NCBI RefSeq assembly: GCF_047549485.1
Contig: NZ_CP180191.1
Coordinates: 1,612,001 to 1,676,000, forward strand
Direction of reading: 5' to 3'
DNA: 64,000 bases
Source of the DNA: Piscinibacterium candidicorallinum
Lineage (GTDB): Bacteria; Pseudomonadota; Gammaproteobacteria; Burkholderiales; Burkholderiaceae_C
The notes under the pieces: generated by a model
Told to the model about the DNA's origin: nothing
Databases searched by the model: none
What the model saw: only the letters and a program-made list of their open reading frames with translations
Position numbers and translations under genes: made by a program
Shown: positions 33,585-45,063 of the stretch, piece after piece
Layout of the letters: each line of letters begins with the position of its first letter
How positions within the stretch are numbered: position 1 is the first letter of the stretch

Positions 33585-35534
33585 ATGGCCCTGCTCAGCC
33601 TCATCAAGGTCTACCAGGCCTACGGCCATGTGCCGCTGCTGGACCACGCAGACTTTTCCGTGGAGCCCGGCGAGCGCATCGCGTTGGTGGGCCGCAACGG
33701 CGCGGGCAAGAGCACGCTGCTGCGCATCGTGCTGGGCGAGATCACGCCAGACGATGGCGAGCGCCGCGCGCAGACCGGCCTAAAGCTCGCGGCTGTGGCG
33801 CAGGAGCCGGAGTTCGGCGGCGCGCTCACCATCGAGCAGGCCGTGGCCCAGGGCCTGGGCGAGACCCAAGCCCTGCTCGATGAATACACCCGCATCGCCG
33901 AAGACCCGAACCACACGGCCGACGAACTCGACAGCATTTCCCAACGCATCGATGCCGTGCAGGGATGGCAGATGGGCGCCAAGGTGCAGGCCGCGCTCAC
34001 GCGTCTGGCCCTGGACGGCAGCCGGCCGCTGGCGGGCCTGTCCGGCGGGCAGCGCAAGCGCGTGGCGATTGCCCGGGCGCTGGTGGCCCAGCCCGATCTG
34101 CTGGTGCTGGACGAACCCACCAACCACCTGGACCTTGAAGGTATCCAGTGGCTGGAAGACACCCTGCTGGCCTTTGCGGGCAGCGTGCTACTGGTCACGC
34201 ACGATCGGCGCTTCATGGACCGCGTGTCCACCCGCATCGTCGAGCTGGACCGCGGCAACCTGCAGAGCTACCCCGGCAACTACAGCGCCTTCCGCCAGCG
34301 CCGGGCCGAGCTGGATCATGCCGAGCAGCTCGCCAACGCCCGCTTCGACAAGCTGCTCGCCCAGGAAGAAGTCTGGATCCGCAAGGGCGTGGAAGCCCGC
34401 CGCACACGCAGCGTGGGCCGCGTCGCGCGGCTCGAAGACATGCGCCGCGAGCGGGCCGAGCGCCGCAACCGCCAGGGCAATGTGAACCTGGCCATCGACA
34501 CCGGCAACCTGGGCAGCAAGCGCGTGGCCGAGCTGGAGAACGTCAGCAAGGTCTGGGTAGCGGAGTCAGGCGAGCGCATCACGGCGGTGAAGGACTTCAG
34601 TGCCACCATCCTGCGCGGCGACAAGGTCGGCATCGTCGGCCCCAACGGCGCGGGCAAGACCACCCTGCTCAAGCTGATCCTGGGCCAGCTGGAAGCCGAT
34701 TCCGGCTCCATCAAGCGCGGCAACGGGCTGGAGGTGGCCTACTTCGACCAGCTGCGCGAACAGCTCGACCCCGAGCGCACCGTGGTGGACACCATTGCGC
34801 CGGGCGGCGACACCATTGAGATCGGCGGGCAGAAGAAGCACGTCATGAGCTATCTGGCTGACTTTCTCTTCCCCGGCGCGCGGGCCCGCTCACCGGTCAA
34901 GAGTCTCTCTGGTGGCGAGCGCAACCGCCTGCTGCTGGCGCGCCTGTTTGCCCGTCCCGCCAACGTGCTGGTGCTGGATGAACCGACCAATGACCTCGAC
35001 ATCGAAACCCTGGAGCTGCTCGAAGAACTGATCCGCGACTATGACGGCACCGTCTTCCTGGTGAGCCACGACCGCGAGTTCCTGGACAACATCGTCACCC
35101 AGACAATTGCCTGGGAGGGCTCGGGCCAGTGGGTGGAATACGCCGGCGGTGTGACTGACTGGCTCACCCAGCAGGCGCGGCGCCAGGCCACGCAAGCCGC
35201 CGCAGGCCGCAGCGGCGGCACGCCTGCCGCTCCAGGCGCAGCGGCCACCACGTCCGCACCCGCCGCTGCACCGGCGGCCAGTGCGGCGCCCAAGCGCGGC
35301 GTCAAGCTGTCCTTCAAGGAACAGCGCGAGCTGGACGAGCTGCCGGATCGCATCGCCAAGCTCGAAGCCGAGCAGGCCGCGCTCAACGCCAAGCTGGCCG
35401 ATCCGAACTACTACGTCAGCGCAGGCACCGAAGCCGCACAAACAGCGGCCCGCGTGGCCGCCATCGACGAAGACTTGCTGGGCCTGCTCGAGCGCTGGGA
35501 AGGGCTGGAAGCCAAGCGCTCTGGGGCAGCGTAG
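33585..35534 (+). CDS. uup: ABC-F family ATPase Uup
   Basis: A soluble ABC-F protein of 649 aa with two ATPase domains. Walker A motifs are GRNGAGKST and GPNGAGKTT, signatures LSGGQRKRVAIA and LSGGERNRLLLA, Walker B LVLDEPTNHLD and LVLDEPTNDLD. A C-terminal Ala/Pro linker (about 545-570) leads to a basic coiled-coil domain (KLSFKEQRELDELPDRIAKLEAEQ), the mark of Uup. Uup is linked to ribosome function and suppression of precise transposon excision. Begins 20 nt after orn. Confidence 0.93.
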   Translation: MALLSLIKVYQAYGHVPLLDHADFSVEPGERIALVGRNGAGKSTLLRIVLGEITPDDGERRAQTGLKLAAVAQEPEFGGALTIEQAVAQGLGETQALLDEYTRIAEDPNHTADELDSISQRIDAVQGWQMGAKVQAALTRLALDGSRPLAGLSGGQRKRVAIARALVAQPDLLVLDEPTNHLDLEGIQWLEDTLLAFAGSVLLVTHDRRFMDRVSTRIVELDRGNLQSYPGNYSAFRQRRAELDHAEQLANARFDKLLAQEEVWIRKGVEARRTRSVGRVARLEDMRRERAERRNRQGNVNLAIDTGNLGSKRVAELENVSKVWVAESGERITAVKDFSATILRGDKVGIVGPNGAGKTTLLKLILGQLEADSGSIKRGNGLEVAYFDQLREQLDPERTVVDTIAPGGDTIEIGGQKKHVMSYLADFLFPGARARSPVKSLSGGERNRLLLARLFARPANVLVLDEPTNDLDIETLELLEELIRDYDGTVFLVSHDREFLDNIVTQTIAWEGSGQWVEYAGGVTDWLTQQARRQATQAAAGRSGGTPAAPGAAATTSAPAAAPAASAAPKRGVKLSFKEQRELDELPDRIAKLEAEQAALNAKLADPNYYVSAGTEAAQTAARVAAIDEDLLGLLERWEGLEAKRSGAA

Positions 35535-35558
35535 CCCGGACTCCAAGGGCTAGATGGG

Positions 35559-35617
35559 CTTCTGGTGCGGGTTTTCAGGCCAAAATGGCTGGAGAGGGCC
35601 GTGGGACAAGCGGTAAG
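35559..35617 (-). repeat. Palindromic intergenic repeat, copy
   Basis: On the minus strand: ACCGCTTGTCCCACG, then CTCTCCAGCCATTTTGG and CCTGAAAACCCGCACCAGAA. Lies between convergent uup and a small membrane protein gene. Confidence 0.7.
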
Positions 35618-35639
35618 GACTTTGTTGAACGACGGCGCG

Positions 35640-35990
35640 CTACTCGGGGTGCTTCTTCGAATGCAACCAGAAACGTTTGAAGCAATGAGCCGCCATGGCC
35701 GCGCAGAGCAGCCAGAGCAAGACAAACACGACGGGGTATTCCCGAAAGCCGCCTGTCAGTAGCTCATTCAAGGTTGGGTATCGGCGGGCGCTCGGCACCA
35801 CCCAGGGCATCTGGTCAGCCCAAAGCATCCACGCGCAGCCAGCGACAAAGACGACTCCCGCGATTAACCAGCCGATGCTGCCAGCACGCGGAATAGCGTC
35901 CGGTTTGGCGCTTACAGCGAACACCCACACAGTCGCATACGCGACGGACAGGGGCACCAAAAGTGGCAGCAGCAGCTCAATGTGATTCAT
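35640..35990 (-). CDS. Hypothetical small integral membrane protein
   Basis: A 116-residue protein starting MNHIELLLPLLVPLSVAY, with three predicted membrane helices (about 4-22, 33-52 and 85-105) and a basic C-terminal tail (FKRFWLHSKKHPE). No domain recognised. The ATG at 35990 is chosen because it starts the first helix; a longer frame lacks support. Less biased codon use than its neighbours suggests a poorly expressed or acquired gene. Confidence 0.55.
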   Translation of the reverse strand: MNHIELLLPLLVPLSVAYATVWVFAVSAKPDAIPRAGSIGWLIAGVVFVAGCAWMLWADQMPWVVPSARRYPTLNELLTGGFREYPVVFVLLWLLCAAMAAHCFKRFWLHSKKHPE

Positions 35991-36049
35991 GCAAGAAGTG
36001 CCCTCTGTACTGTCTGCGGAATCGGTGCTGAGCGAGAGCACGCAGAAGA

Positions 36050-36071
36050 ACGGCCGGTTCAAACCGGCCGT
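36050..36071 (-). terminator. Hairpin downstream of tRNA-Arg
   Basis: ACGGCCGG / CCGGCCGT with a 6-nt loop, followed on the minus strand by TCTTCT. It sits 8 nt after the CCA end of the tRNA and fits a tRNA terminator. Confidence 0.7.
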
Positions 36072-36078
36072 CTTGTTT

Positions 36079-36154
36079 TGGCGCCCCCGACACGAATCGA
36101 ACGTGCGACCCTCCCCTTAGGAGGGGGATGCTCTATCCACTGAGCTACAGAGGC
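36079..36154 (-). tRNA. tRNA-Arg (anticodon CCU)
   Basis: A 76-nt cloverleaf on the minus strand. The acceptor stem GCCTCTG pairs with CGGGGGC (two G-T pairs), D-arm GCTC/GAGC, anticodon stem TCCCC/GGGGA with loop CTCCTAA, and T-arm around TTCGAAT. Discriminator G73 and an encoded CCA are present. The CCU anticodon reads AGG, a rare Arg codon in such a GC-rich genome. Confidence 0.95.
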
Positions 36155-36195
36155 AATGGTCTGAAGTTTAGCGGCCCGTCTGCGCCGCCAGAGGC

Positions 36196-37947
36196 TCAAA
36201 GCATCCACTCCACCGGCAGCCAGTGCAGCACCCAGCTCAGAAAGCGCCGCCACAGGCTGGCGTTGGGTTCGGTGCGATGTTCCTGCTCGCCTTCGGGTGT
36301 GCGCTCGATCCAGACGAGTCGCCCCGCGGGGTTCAGGCGCACTTCATAGGCCTCGGCGGCGAGCTCGCGGTCCAGGCCCTCGGCCACCTGGCGGCTCACG
36401 GCGGGGCTGTCGATGATCAGGCCCATCTCTGAATTGAGGAAGAACGAGCGCTGGTCCAGGTTGAAGCTGCCGACGAACAGGCGCGAGCGGTCCACCAGAA
36501 AGGTCTTGCCATGCAGGCTGGCGGCCGAACCGGCGCCGCTGCCCCGGCCGGCCAGCAGGGCGCGGTCGCGCCGCGCGGCATTGAGCAGACCCGCGCGGCC
36601 GCTGCGCTGCTGCAGGCTGGCGTCCGGCTTGAACTCGTAGAGCTTCACGCCGGCCGCGAGCAGGGCCTTGCGGTGCCGGGCGTATCCGGCGTGGACTGAG
36701 GCCACGTCGGTGGCGGCGAGCGAATTGGTGATGATGCGGGTCTGCACGCCGCTTCTGGCCAGTTCTGCCAGGATGGCGCTGCCGCGCTCACCGGGCACGA
36801 AGTAGGCCGACACGAGATCGACCTCACTTTGCGCGCGGCCCAGCTCCGTGCTCAGGCGATCGAGCATGAGCGCACGCTCCGGTGCAGTGCCTGTGAACTT
36901 GCTGGGCGGGTCGGACAGCACACGCACGCGCGCCCAGTTCAGCGGGCGGCTTTGCTGCAGCAGCGCCTGCACCGTGGTGCTGCGGTTCAGCGCGTCCTGA
37001 TACGGTGCGGCCAGCTCGCGCTTGATGTGGGCGACGCGCTCGGCCAGCGGCTCGCTGGGCTCGACGGCCTGCGCCTCGCCGGCGTGTTGCAGCAGGCGGT
37101 CGATGGGGTAGGCGAAGTCGCTGTTCCAGTACTGGTCGAACCAGGCGCCCACCTCGCGCGCCACCGGGCCTAAGGCCAGGGCGTCCACGTCGGCAAAGTT
37201 CACCTCATCGTCGAGGCCGAAGTAGGGGTCGCCGATGTTGCGGCCGCCCACCAGGGTGGCCAGGGCATCGACCGTGAGCGACTTGTTGTGCATGCGCTGG
37301 TTCAGGCGCTTGAAGTCGCTCAGATACCCCAGGCGCTTGAAGCTGCGGCCGCTGAAGGGGTTGAACAGACGCACTTCCAGATTGGGCAGCGCATCCAGCT
37401 CGGCCAGCACGCGGTCCATGCCTTCGATGCCGTTGTCGTCCAGCAGCAGGCGCACGCGCACGCCGCGCTCGGCCGCGGCGCGCAGTTCATCGAGCAGCAG
37501 CAGGCCGGTGGTGTCCGTCTTCCAGATGTAGTACTGCACGTCCAGAGACTGCACTGCGGCGCGGATCATCAGCACACGTGCGGCATAGGCCTCCAGCGGA
37601 GAACTCAGGATCACCACGCCACTGTGGTCGGCCGGGACGCCGGCCGGCGGGCGGATGGCGGCAAAGGGGCTGTTCGGGGCGCTGGTGGGGATGCTGGTCG
37701 CCGCGCCCGCCGATCCGATAGCTGAAGCACCGGGCACGCGGGCAGCCGGCAGCGGCAGCGGGAACTGCATGGAGGCGCTGCGGCCCTCCAGCGAGGGCAG
37801 GGGGGCTGCGCAGCCGCTGAGCAGCACCAGCGCTAGCACCCCCAGCAGCGCCGCCTTGAGCAGGGCCGCAACCAGCCCGATCCGGCGGCGGCGTGCTGCG
37901 CTCTGCGGGCTGGTCAGCCAGGGCGGGGTGCTGGGGCGCAGATCCAT
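36196..37947 (-). CDS. Phospholipase D-family lipoprotein (cardiolipin-synthase-like)
   Basis: A 583-aa protein with an N-terminal membrane segment ending in lipobox LLSGC, so probably a lipoprotein. It has two HKD motifs: HNKSLTVD followed by VGGRNIGDPYF, and HGKTFLVDRSRLFVGSFNLD. Both active-site halves are complete. Bacterial relatives include ClsC-type cardiolipin synthases and surface or periplasmic PLD enzymes; the substrate here is unproven. Several upstream starts are possible; the first ATG is used. Confidence 0.85.
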   Translation of the reverse strand: MDLRPSTPPWLTSPQSAARRRRIGLVAALLKAALLGVLALVLLSGCAAPLPSLEGRSASMQFPLPLPAARVPGASAIGSAGAATSIPTSAPNSPFAAIRPPAGVPADHSGVVILSSPLEAYAARVLMIRAAVQSLDVQYYIWKTDTTGLLLLDELRAAAERGVRVRLLLDDNGIEGMDRVLAELDALPNLEVRLFNPFSGRSFKRLGYLSDFKRLNQRMHNKSLTVDALATLVGGRNIGDPYFGLDDEVNFADVDALALGPVAREVGAWFDQYWNSDFAYPIDRLLQHAGEAQAVEPSEPLAERVAHIKRELAAPYQDALNRSTTVQALLQQSRPLNWARVRVLSDPPSKFTGTAPERALMLDRLSTELGRAQSEVDLVSAYFVPGERGSAILAELARSGVQTRIITNSLAATDVASVHAGYARHRKALLAAGVKLYEFKPDASLQQRSGRAGLLNAARRDRALLAGRGSGAGSAASLHGKTFLVDRSRLFVGSFNLDQRSFFLNSEMGLIIDSPAVSRQVAEGLDRELAAEAYEVRLNPAGRLVWIERTPEGEQEHRTEPNASLWRRFLSWVLHWLPVEWML

Positions 37948-38634
37948 GCGGGCAGGGGTTGATGTCGGGCGGGGCAGGTTGGAGGCCAGTACGACAGTGC
38001 GGCAGCAGATCAGGCGAGCATCGGGCTGGGCTGCGATTCAAGCGGGCGGACGCGGCGTACAGCTTGCGCGGCAAGACGCCGGATGAACCCTCTGCGCCAC
38101 GCGTGCTGCGCCGCATCACGGCCCGCACTGTAGCCACAAGTGCGGCCGGCGCGGGCACCCGCCCCCTGTTTGGGGTGCACGCGCGTGCACTGCCCCGTCG
38201 GAGTGTCCGGAAACCGGCTGCGCGGGCCGATTTGCCTGCGCCGGTGCTTGCCAGAGTCTTGGTAGCGTCTGCGCATTCGCGCCCGCAACCCGGTCCGCTC
38301 GGCACGGATTCCGGGTGCTCCCGAAAATGCTCTCGCGCTATCCATGCGGTTCTTCATGGCAAAGTGGCTGGAAACCCGCACCAGACAAGCGATCTGGCCT
38401 GCTGAACGCGGTGTGGCGCGGCCTGGCGCGCGGCTCATGCGGGGCCACCCGCCCGTCTGGGGCAGGTGCGCAGGACCCCGTCGATACAATCCCGGCCTTT
38501 CTGCGAGCCGCCTTTGGGCCAGCTGCCCGGCGGTGCGGCCGGTGCGCGACTCCGCCGACCGCTGCAGCCCCAAGCGCGCCGGCATGCCGGGCATGACGCG
38601 GCGCCGCCCCTCCGAATTGCCACCGATCAGCACC
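37948..38634. other. Long gene-free region upstream of parE
   Basis: About 690 bp between divergent PLD and parE genes without a credible reading frame. Contents: one palindromic repeat (38341-38392) and a -10-like TACAAT at 38485-38490 about 145 nt before parE. Otherwise it is GC-rich sequence with no recognised signal. Confidence 0.5.
38341..38392 (-). repeat. Palindromic intergenic repeat, copy
   Basis: On the minus strand: CGCTTGTCTGGTGCGGG, then TTTCCAGCCACTTTGCC and ATGAAGAACCGCATGGA. Good lead and right arm. Upstream of parE. Confidence 0.7.
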
Positions 38635-40605
38635 ATGGCCACCTCCAACGCGTACAGCGAAGCCTCGATCCGGGTCCTCAAGGGCCTGGAGCCGGTCAAG
38701 CAGCGCCCGGGCATGTACACCCGGACCGACAACCCGCTGCACATCATCCAGGAAGTGATCGACAACGCCTGCGACGAAGCCCTGGCGGGTTTCGGCAAGC
38801 ACATCGAAGTCACCCTGCGCCGTGACGGCGCAGTGGTGGTGGACGACGAAGGCCGCGGCATCCCCTGCGGCCTGCACCCCGAAGAGAAGGTGCCGGTGGT
38901 GGAGATTGTCTTCACCCGCCTGCATGCCGGCGGCAAGTTCGACAAGGCTTCCGGCGGCGCCTATGCCTTCTCCGGTGGCCTGCACGGCGTGGGTGTGAGC
39001 GTGACCAACGCCCTGGCCACGCGGCTTGAAGTGACCGTGAGCCGCGACAAGCAGGTGCATCAGCTGGTGTTCGGCAATGGCGGCGAGGTGATTGAAAAGC
39101 TCAAGACCCGTGCCTCCACGGCCGAGGACAAGAAGCAGGGCACGCGCGTCGTCACCTTCCCGGACCCGAAGTACTTCGATTCGCCCGTGATCCCGCAGGC
39201 GGAACTGGCCCGGCTGCTGCGAAGCAAGGCGGTGCTCTTGGCCGGCGTGCGCTTCACGCTGAATGTGGAGAAGACCGGTGAGAAGCAGAGCTGGCTCTAC
39301 AAGGAGGGCCTGCGCGGCTACCTGATGGCCGAGCTGCAGGGTGCCGAGCCGGTGATCCCGCCCTTTGCCGGCGAGCAATTTGCCCCGGCTGGCCATGAGA
39401 CCTTTGCCGAAGGCGAGGGCGGCGAGTGGGTGGTGGTCTGGACTGAGGACGGCAACCTGATCCGCGAAAGCTTTGTGAACCTCATCCCGACCACGGCCGG
39501 CGGCACGCACGAAAGCGGCCTGCGCGAAGGCCTGTTCGGCGCGGTCAAGAGCTTCATTGATCTGCACAGCCTGCTGCCCAAGGGCGTGAAGCTGCTGCCC
39601 GAGGACGTGTTCAACCGCGCCAGCTTCATCCTGAGCGCCAAGGTGCTGGACCCGCAGTTCCAGGGCCAGATCAAGGAGCGCCTGAACTCGCGTGACGCCG
39701 TGCGCCTGATCGGCGGCTATGTGAAGCCGCAGCTGGAGCTCTGGCTCAACGAGCATGTGGCCGAGGGCAAGAAGCTCGCCGAACTCGTCATCAAGCAGGC
39801 GCAGAGCCGCCTGCGCAGCGCCCAGAAGGTGGAAAAGCGCAAGAGCAGCGGCGTGGCCGTGCTGCCGGGCAAGCTCACCGACTGCGAGAGCACCGACATC
39901 TCGCGCAACGAGATCTATCTGGTGGAGGGCGACTCCGCCGGCGGCAGCGCCAAGATGGGCCGCGACAAGGAGTTCCAGGCCATCCTGCCCCTGCGCGGCA
40001 AGGTACTCAACACCTGGGAGGTGGAGCGCGACCGCCTCTTTGCCAACAACGAGGTGCATGACATCGCTGTCGCCGTGGGGGTGGACCCGCACGGCCCCAC
40101 CGATACGGTGGACTTCAGCAATCTGCGCTACGGCAAGATCTGCATCCTGTCCGACGCCGACGTAGACGGCTCGCACATCCAGGTGCTGCTGCTCACGCTG
40201 TTCTACAAGCATTTTCCGCAGCTGGTGGCGCGTGGCCATGTGCACGTGGCGCGCCCGCCGCTGTTCCGCGTGGACGTGCCGGCCCGCGGCAAGCGCCCGG
40301 CGCAGAAGATCTACTGCCTGGACGAAGGCGAGCTGAACCACACCCTGGACAAGCTGCGCAAAGACGGCTTTGCCGAGACCGCCTGGAGCATCAGCCGCTT
40401 CAAGGGTCTGGGCGAAATGACGGCCGAGCAGCTCTGGGAAACCACCCTGAACCCGGACACCCGCCGCCTGCTGCCCGTGGCCCTGGGCGAACTGGACGAA
40501 TCTGGCACCAACAGCCTGTTCGAGATGCTGATGGGCAAGGGCGAAGCCAGCTCCCGCCGCACCTGGCTGGAAGAGAAGGGCAATGAAGTCGAGGCCGATA
40601 TCTGA
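38635..40605 (+). CDS. parE: DNA topoisomerase IV subunit B
   Basis: ATPase subunit of topoisomerase IV, which decatenates daughter chromosomes. The 656-aa length is normal for ParE and shorter than GyrB. The GHKL ATPase motifs are VIDNACDEAL, DEGRGIP and GGLHGVGVSVTNAL; the Toprim domain has EGDSAGGSA and DADVDGSHI. QRPGMYTRTDNPLHII matches ParE rather than GyrB. Start ATG 38635 (MATSNAYSEASI). Its partner parC follows after an intervening vapBC pair. Confidence 0.95.
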   Translation: MATSNAYSEASIRVLKGLEPVKQRPGMYTRTDNPLHIIQEVIDNACDEALAGFGKHIEVTLRRDGAVVVDDEGRGIPCGLHPEEKVPVVEIVFTRLHAGGKFDKASGGAYAFSGGLHGVGVSVTNALATRLEVTVSRDKQVHQLVFGNGGEVIEKLKTRASTAEDKKQGTRVVTFPDPKYFDSPVIPQAELARLLRSKAVLLAGVRFTLNVEKTGEKQSWLYKEGLRGYLMAELQGAEPVIPPFAGEQFAPAGHETFAEGEGGEWVVVWTEDGNLIRESFVNLIPTTAGGTHESGLREGLFGAVKSFIDLHSLLPKGVKLLPEDVFNRASFILSAKVLDPQFQGQIKERLNSRDAVRLIGGYVKPQLELWLNEHVAEGKKLAELVIKQAQSRLRSAQKVEKRKSSGVAVLPGKLTDCESTDISRNEIYLVEGDSAGGSAKMGRDKEFQAILPLRGKVLNTWEVERDRLFANNEVHDIAVAVGVDPHGPTDTVDFSNLRYGKICILSDADVDGSHIQVLLLTLFYKHFPQLVARGHVHVARPPLFRVDVPARGKRPAQKIYCLDEGELNHTLDKLRKDGFAETAWSISRFKGLGEMTAEQLWETTLNPDTRRLLPVALGELDESGTNSLFEMLMGKGEASSRRTWLEEKGNEVEADI

Positions 40606-40625
40606 TGCATTTCGAGTGCGTGTCT

Positions 40626-40676
40626 TTGGTGTCTGTTTGGTGTATCGAAAATTCAAATTGGTGTGTATGATTGGTG
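40626..40676 (+). promoter_or_regulatory. Four TTGGTG direct repeats upstream of vapB
   Basis: TTGGTG occurs at 40626, 40637, 40658 and 40671, spaced 11, 21 and 13 nt, close to one or two helical turns. The second and fourth extend to TTGGTGTATC and TTGGTGCATC. The block lies just before the vapB start and is a good candidate for VapB ribbon-helix-helix binding and autoregulation. Confidence 0.5.
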
Positions 40677-40692
40677 CATCAGGGAGCTGATC

Positions 40693-40980
40693 ATGCGCAC
40701 CAATATCGAGCTCGACGACGAGTTGATCGCCTATGTGCAAGCGGAAGGTGGCCACAAGACCAAGCGCGAGGCCGTGGAAGCCGCGCTCAAGGAGTACCGC
40801 CGCCGCCTGGCCATGCGTGCCCTGCTGAACATGGCAGGCAAGGTGGAATTTTCCGGGTCCGGTGCCGAGCTGCGCGGAAAGGGTGACAGCACTGCGCTGC
40901 TCGTGCAGGAGCCGTCTGCGGTCCATGCACCGCCTGAGGTTGCCGCACCGCGCGCACCGCGCAAGGCGCGTGGCACATGA
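40693..40980 (+). CDS. vapB: VapB-type antitoxin (ribbon-helix-helix)
   Basis: A 95-residue antitoxin. The first 45 residues (MRTNIELDDELIAYVQAEGG, TKREAVEAALKEYRRRL) form a typical VapB ribbon-helix-helix DNA-binding domain of the VapB2/DUF2191 kind. The C-terminal half is Ala/Pro-rich and basic (RAPRKARGT), presumably disordered until bound to the toxin. Its stop overlaps the toxin start (ATGA). Confidence 0.88.
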   Translation: MRTNIELDDELIAYVQAEGGHKTKREAVEAALKEYRRRLAMRALLNMAGKVEFSGSGAELRGKGDSTALLVQEPSAVHAPPEVAAPRAPRKARGT

Positions 40981-41417
40981 TCGGTACCCCGGTCATGGCC
41001 GAGCCCGAAGTTCGTAGCCATGAGCGCTTCATGGTGGACAGCTGCGTCTGGATCGACCACTTCAAGCAGAACCCCACGCGCGAGGTGCAGCGCCTGGGCT
41101 TGGCGCTTCTCGATGGCGCAAACGTCTGGACCTGCGGGCCGATCCTGCAGGAAGTGCTGGCTGGCGTGATGCAGCCCAGACAGGCTGAGCGCCTGCGCAG
41201 CCAGTTCGAGGCCCTGGACTACGCGCAGATTGATGACGAAGCCGATTTTCTGGCCGCAGCAGACATCTACCGCCGCTGCCGCCAGCAGGGCGCCACGCCG
41301 CGTTCGAGCTACGACTGCCTGATCGCGCAACTGTGCATTGCCCATGACGTGCCGCTGCTGACCAGCGACCGGGATTTCTCCGCCATCGCCCGCGCGGTGC
41401 CGCTGCGCTTGGTGTGA
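40977..41417 (+). CDS. vapC: VapC-type PIN-domain toxin
   Basis: A PIN-domain ribonuclease, 146 aa from the overlapping ATG. An internal ATG at 41031 would give the canonical VapC start MVDSCVWIDHF and 129 aa. Acidic residues at the expected places: Asp in VDSCVWIDHF, Glu in ILQEVLAG, Asp in SSYDCLIAQL and Asp in TSDRDF. All four appear intact, so the toxin is probably active. It lies 35 nt before parC, so it may be co-transcribed with topoisomerase IV genes. Confidence 0.9.
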   Translation: MIGTPVMAEPEVRSHERFMVDSCVWIDHFKQNPTREVQRLGLALLDGANVWTCGPILQEVLAGVMQPRQAERLRSQFEALDYAQIDDEADFLAAADIYRRCRQQGATPRSSYDCLIAQLCIAHDVPLLTSDRDFSAIARAVPLRLV

Positions 41418-41452
41418 TGCCTCCCGAACACATGAATCTCCTCTGAAACGAC

Positions 41453-43774
<2,322 letters not shown>

Positions 43775-43819
43775 AAAGTGGCATTTTCAGCCATCATCTT
43801 CGAGAGCGGATGGATTGAT

Positions 43820-43875
43820 GCTTTCCGCTTGGCTGTAGCCAATATTCAGCGCTTTTCGGCAGAAATTTCATCGCA
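43820..43875 (+). repeat. Possible decayed palindromic repeat copy
   Basis: GCTTTCCGCTTGGCTG lead followed by a poorly conserved TTCAGCGCTTTTCGGC core. The lead matches the family; the arms do not. Weak call. Confidence 0.35.
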
Positions 43876-43986
43876 AATGCGTCAAATTAGGACATATTGA
43901 CGCATCTACAGCTTGTTTTGGGCCGCAGCAGTGCCATCTGGAGGCGGGTGGCGATAATCGCTGCTCCTCCTCCAAAACAAGATCCC

Positions 43987-45063
43987 ATGAAACGCCTCCT
44001 GCTGGCCGCCACGGCCATGCTGCTTGCTGCCTGCGGCACGAGTAACCCCTATTACGACCCCGCCAAGAAACACCACCGCCCGGACGGCTACAACAACAAC
44101 TACATCGACAACTGGGCCAAGAACCAGCCCAGCTTCTGGCAGTGGCAGCGCGAACGCTGGTCCAACCCGCCGCCGCCGTCCAATCCGGCGCGGGTGCCGG
44201 TGGCCACGCCTGACCTGGGCTACCTGAAGGGCAACACGAAGGACGTGTCGGTCACCTGGATCGGCCATTCCACAGCCCTGTGGCAGATCAATGGCCTGAA
44301 CATCCTGACGGACCCGCATTTTTCCGAGCGGGCCTCGCCCGTGAGCTTTGCCGGCCCCAGGCGCGAGGTGGTGCTGCCGATCACGCTCGCGCAGTTGCCT
44401 CGCATCGATGTGGTGCTCATCAGCCACAACCACTACGACCATCTGGACCGCCCCAGCGTGCTCGCACTGAACAAGCAGGCCGGCGGGCCGCCGCTGTTTG
44501 TGGTGCCGCTGGGTCTGGATCTGTGGATGAAGAACGAGGGCATCACCAACGTGCGCCGCATGGACTGGTGGGAGCGTTTCGATCTGGCCGCGCCGGGCGG
44601 AGCCGTGACCGTGAACTTCGTGCCCGTGCAGCACTGGAGTAGCAGGACGCCTTTGGACCGCAACGCCACTCTTTGGGGCGGCTTTGTGGTGCAGGCGCAG
44701 GTGGCGGGCAGCCCCTATTCGATGTTCTTCACGGGGGACACCGGCTACAGCAAGGACTTTGCCGACATCGGCGCGCGCTTCGGCGGCTTTGACTTCTCGC
44801 AGATTGCGGTGGGCTGCTACCTGCCGCGCTGGTTCATGCAGACCCAGCATGTCAATGAAGATGACGCCGTGAAGATCCACCTCGATGTGAAGAGCCGGCT
44901 TTCCATGGGCGTGCACTGGGGCACCTTCCGGCTGTGCGACGACGTGATCGAGGCGCCGATCGACAATCTGCCCCTGGCGCGCAAGAAGTACGACGTGGCG
45001 GACGATGCCTTTGTGCTCTTTGCGCTGGGCGAAACCCGCGTGCTCAGGAAGGGGGCGCAGTGA
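43987..45063 (+). CDS. MBL-fold lipoprotein (NAPE-PLD/UlaG-like hydrolase)
   Basis: A 358-aa lipoprotein with signal peptide and lipobox LLAAC (Cys17). The metallo-beta-lactamase fold shows IGHSTALWQINGLNILTDPHFSERASP (in pieces), the metal motif SHNHYDHLD and FFTGDTGYSKDF. This is the arrangement in NAPE-phospholipase-D-like and UlaG-like families. Substrate unknown; a membrane-lipid or phosphodiester target is plausible given the lipid anchor. Its stop overlaps the next gene's GTG start. Confidence 0.85.
   Translation: MKRLLLAATAMLLAACGTSNPYYDPAKKHHRPDGYNNNYIDNWAKNQPSFWQWQRERWSNPPPPSNPARVPVATPDLGYLKGNTKDVSVTWIGHSTALWQINGLNILTDPHFSERASPVSFAGPRREVVLPITLAQLPRIDVVLISHNHYDHLDRPSVLALNKQAGGPPLFVVPLGLDLWMKNEGITNVRRMDWWERFDLAAPGGAVTVNFVPVQHWSSRTPLDRNATLWGGFVVQAQVAGSPYSMFFTGDTGYSKDFADIGARFGGFDFSQIAVGCYLPRWFMQTQHVNEDDAVKIHLDVKSRLSMGVHWGTFRLCDDVIEAPIDNLPLARKKYDVADDAFVLFALGETRVLRKGAQ

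Noticed and set aside
40626..40676. Plasmid-type iterons
   Set aside because: TTGGTG boxes are short and few, there is no Rep gene, and they directly precede an antitoxin gene, where operator repeats are expected.
38338..40926. 862-codon open frame on the minus strand opposite parE
   Set aside because: It is the antisense of a clear parE gene; GC-rich codon use removes stops from this frame. No ribosome site or domain, and the translation is His/Leu/Gly-rich like other shadows.
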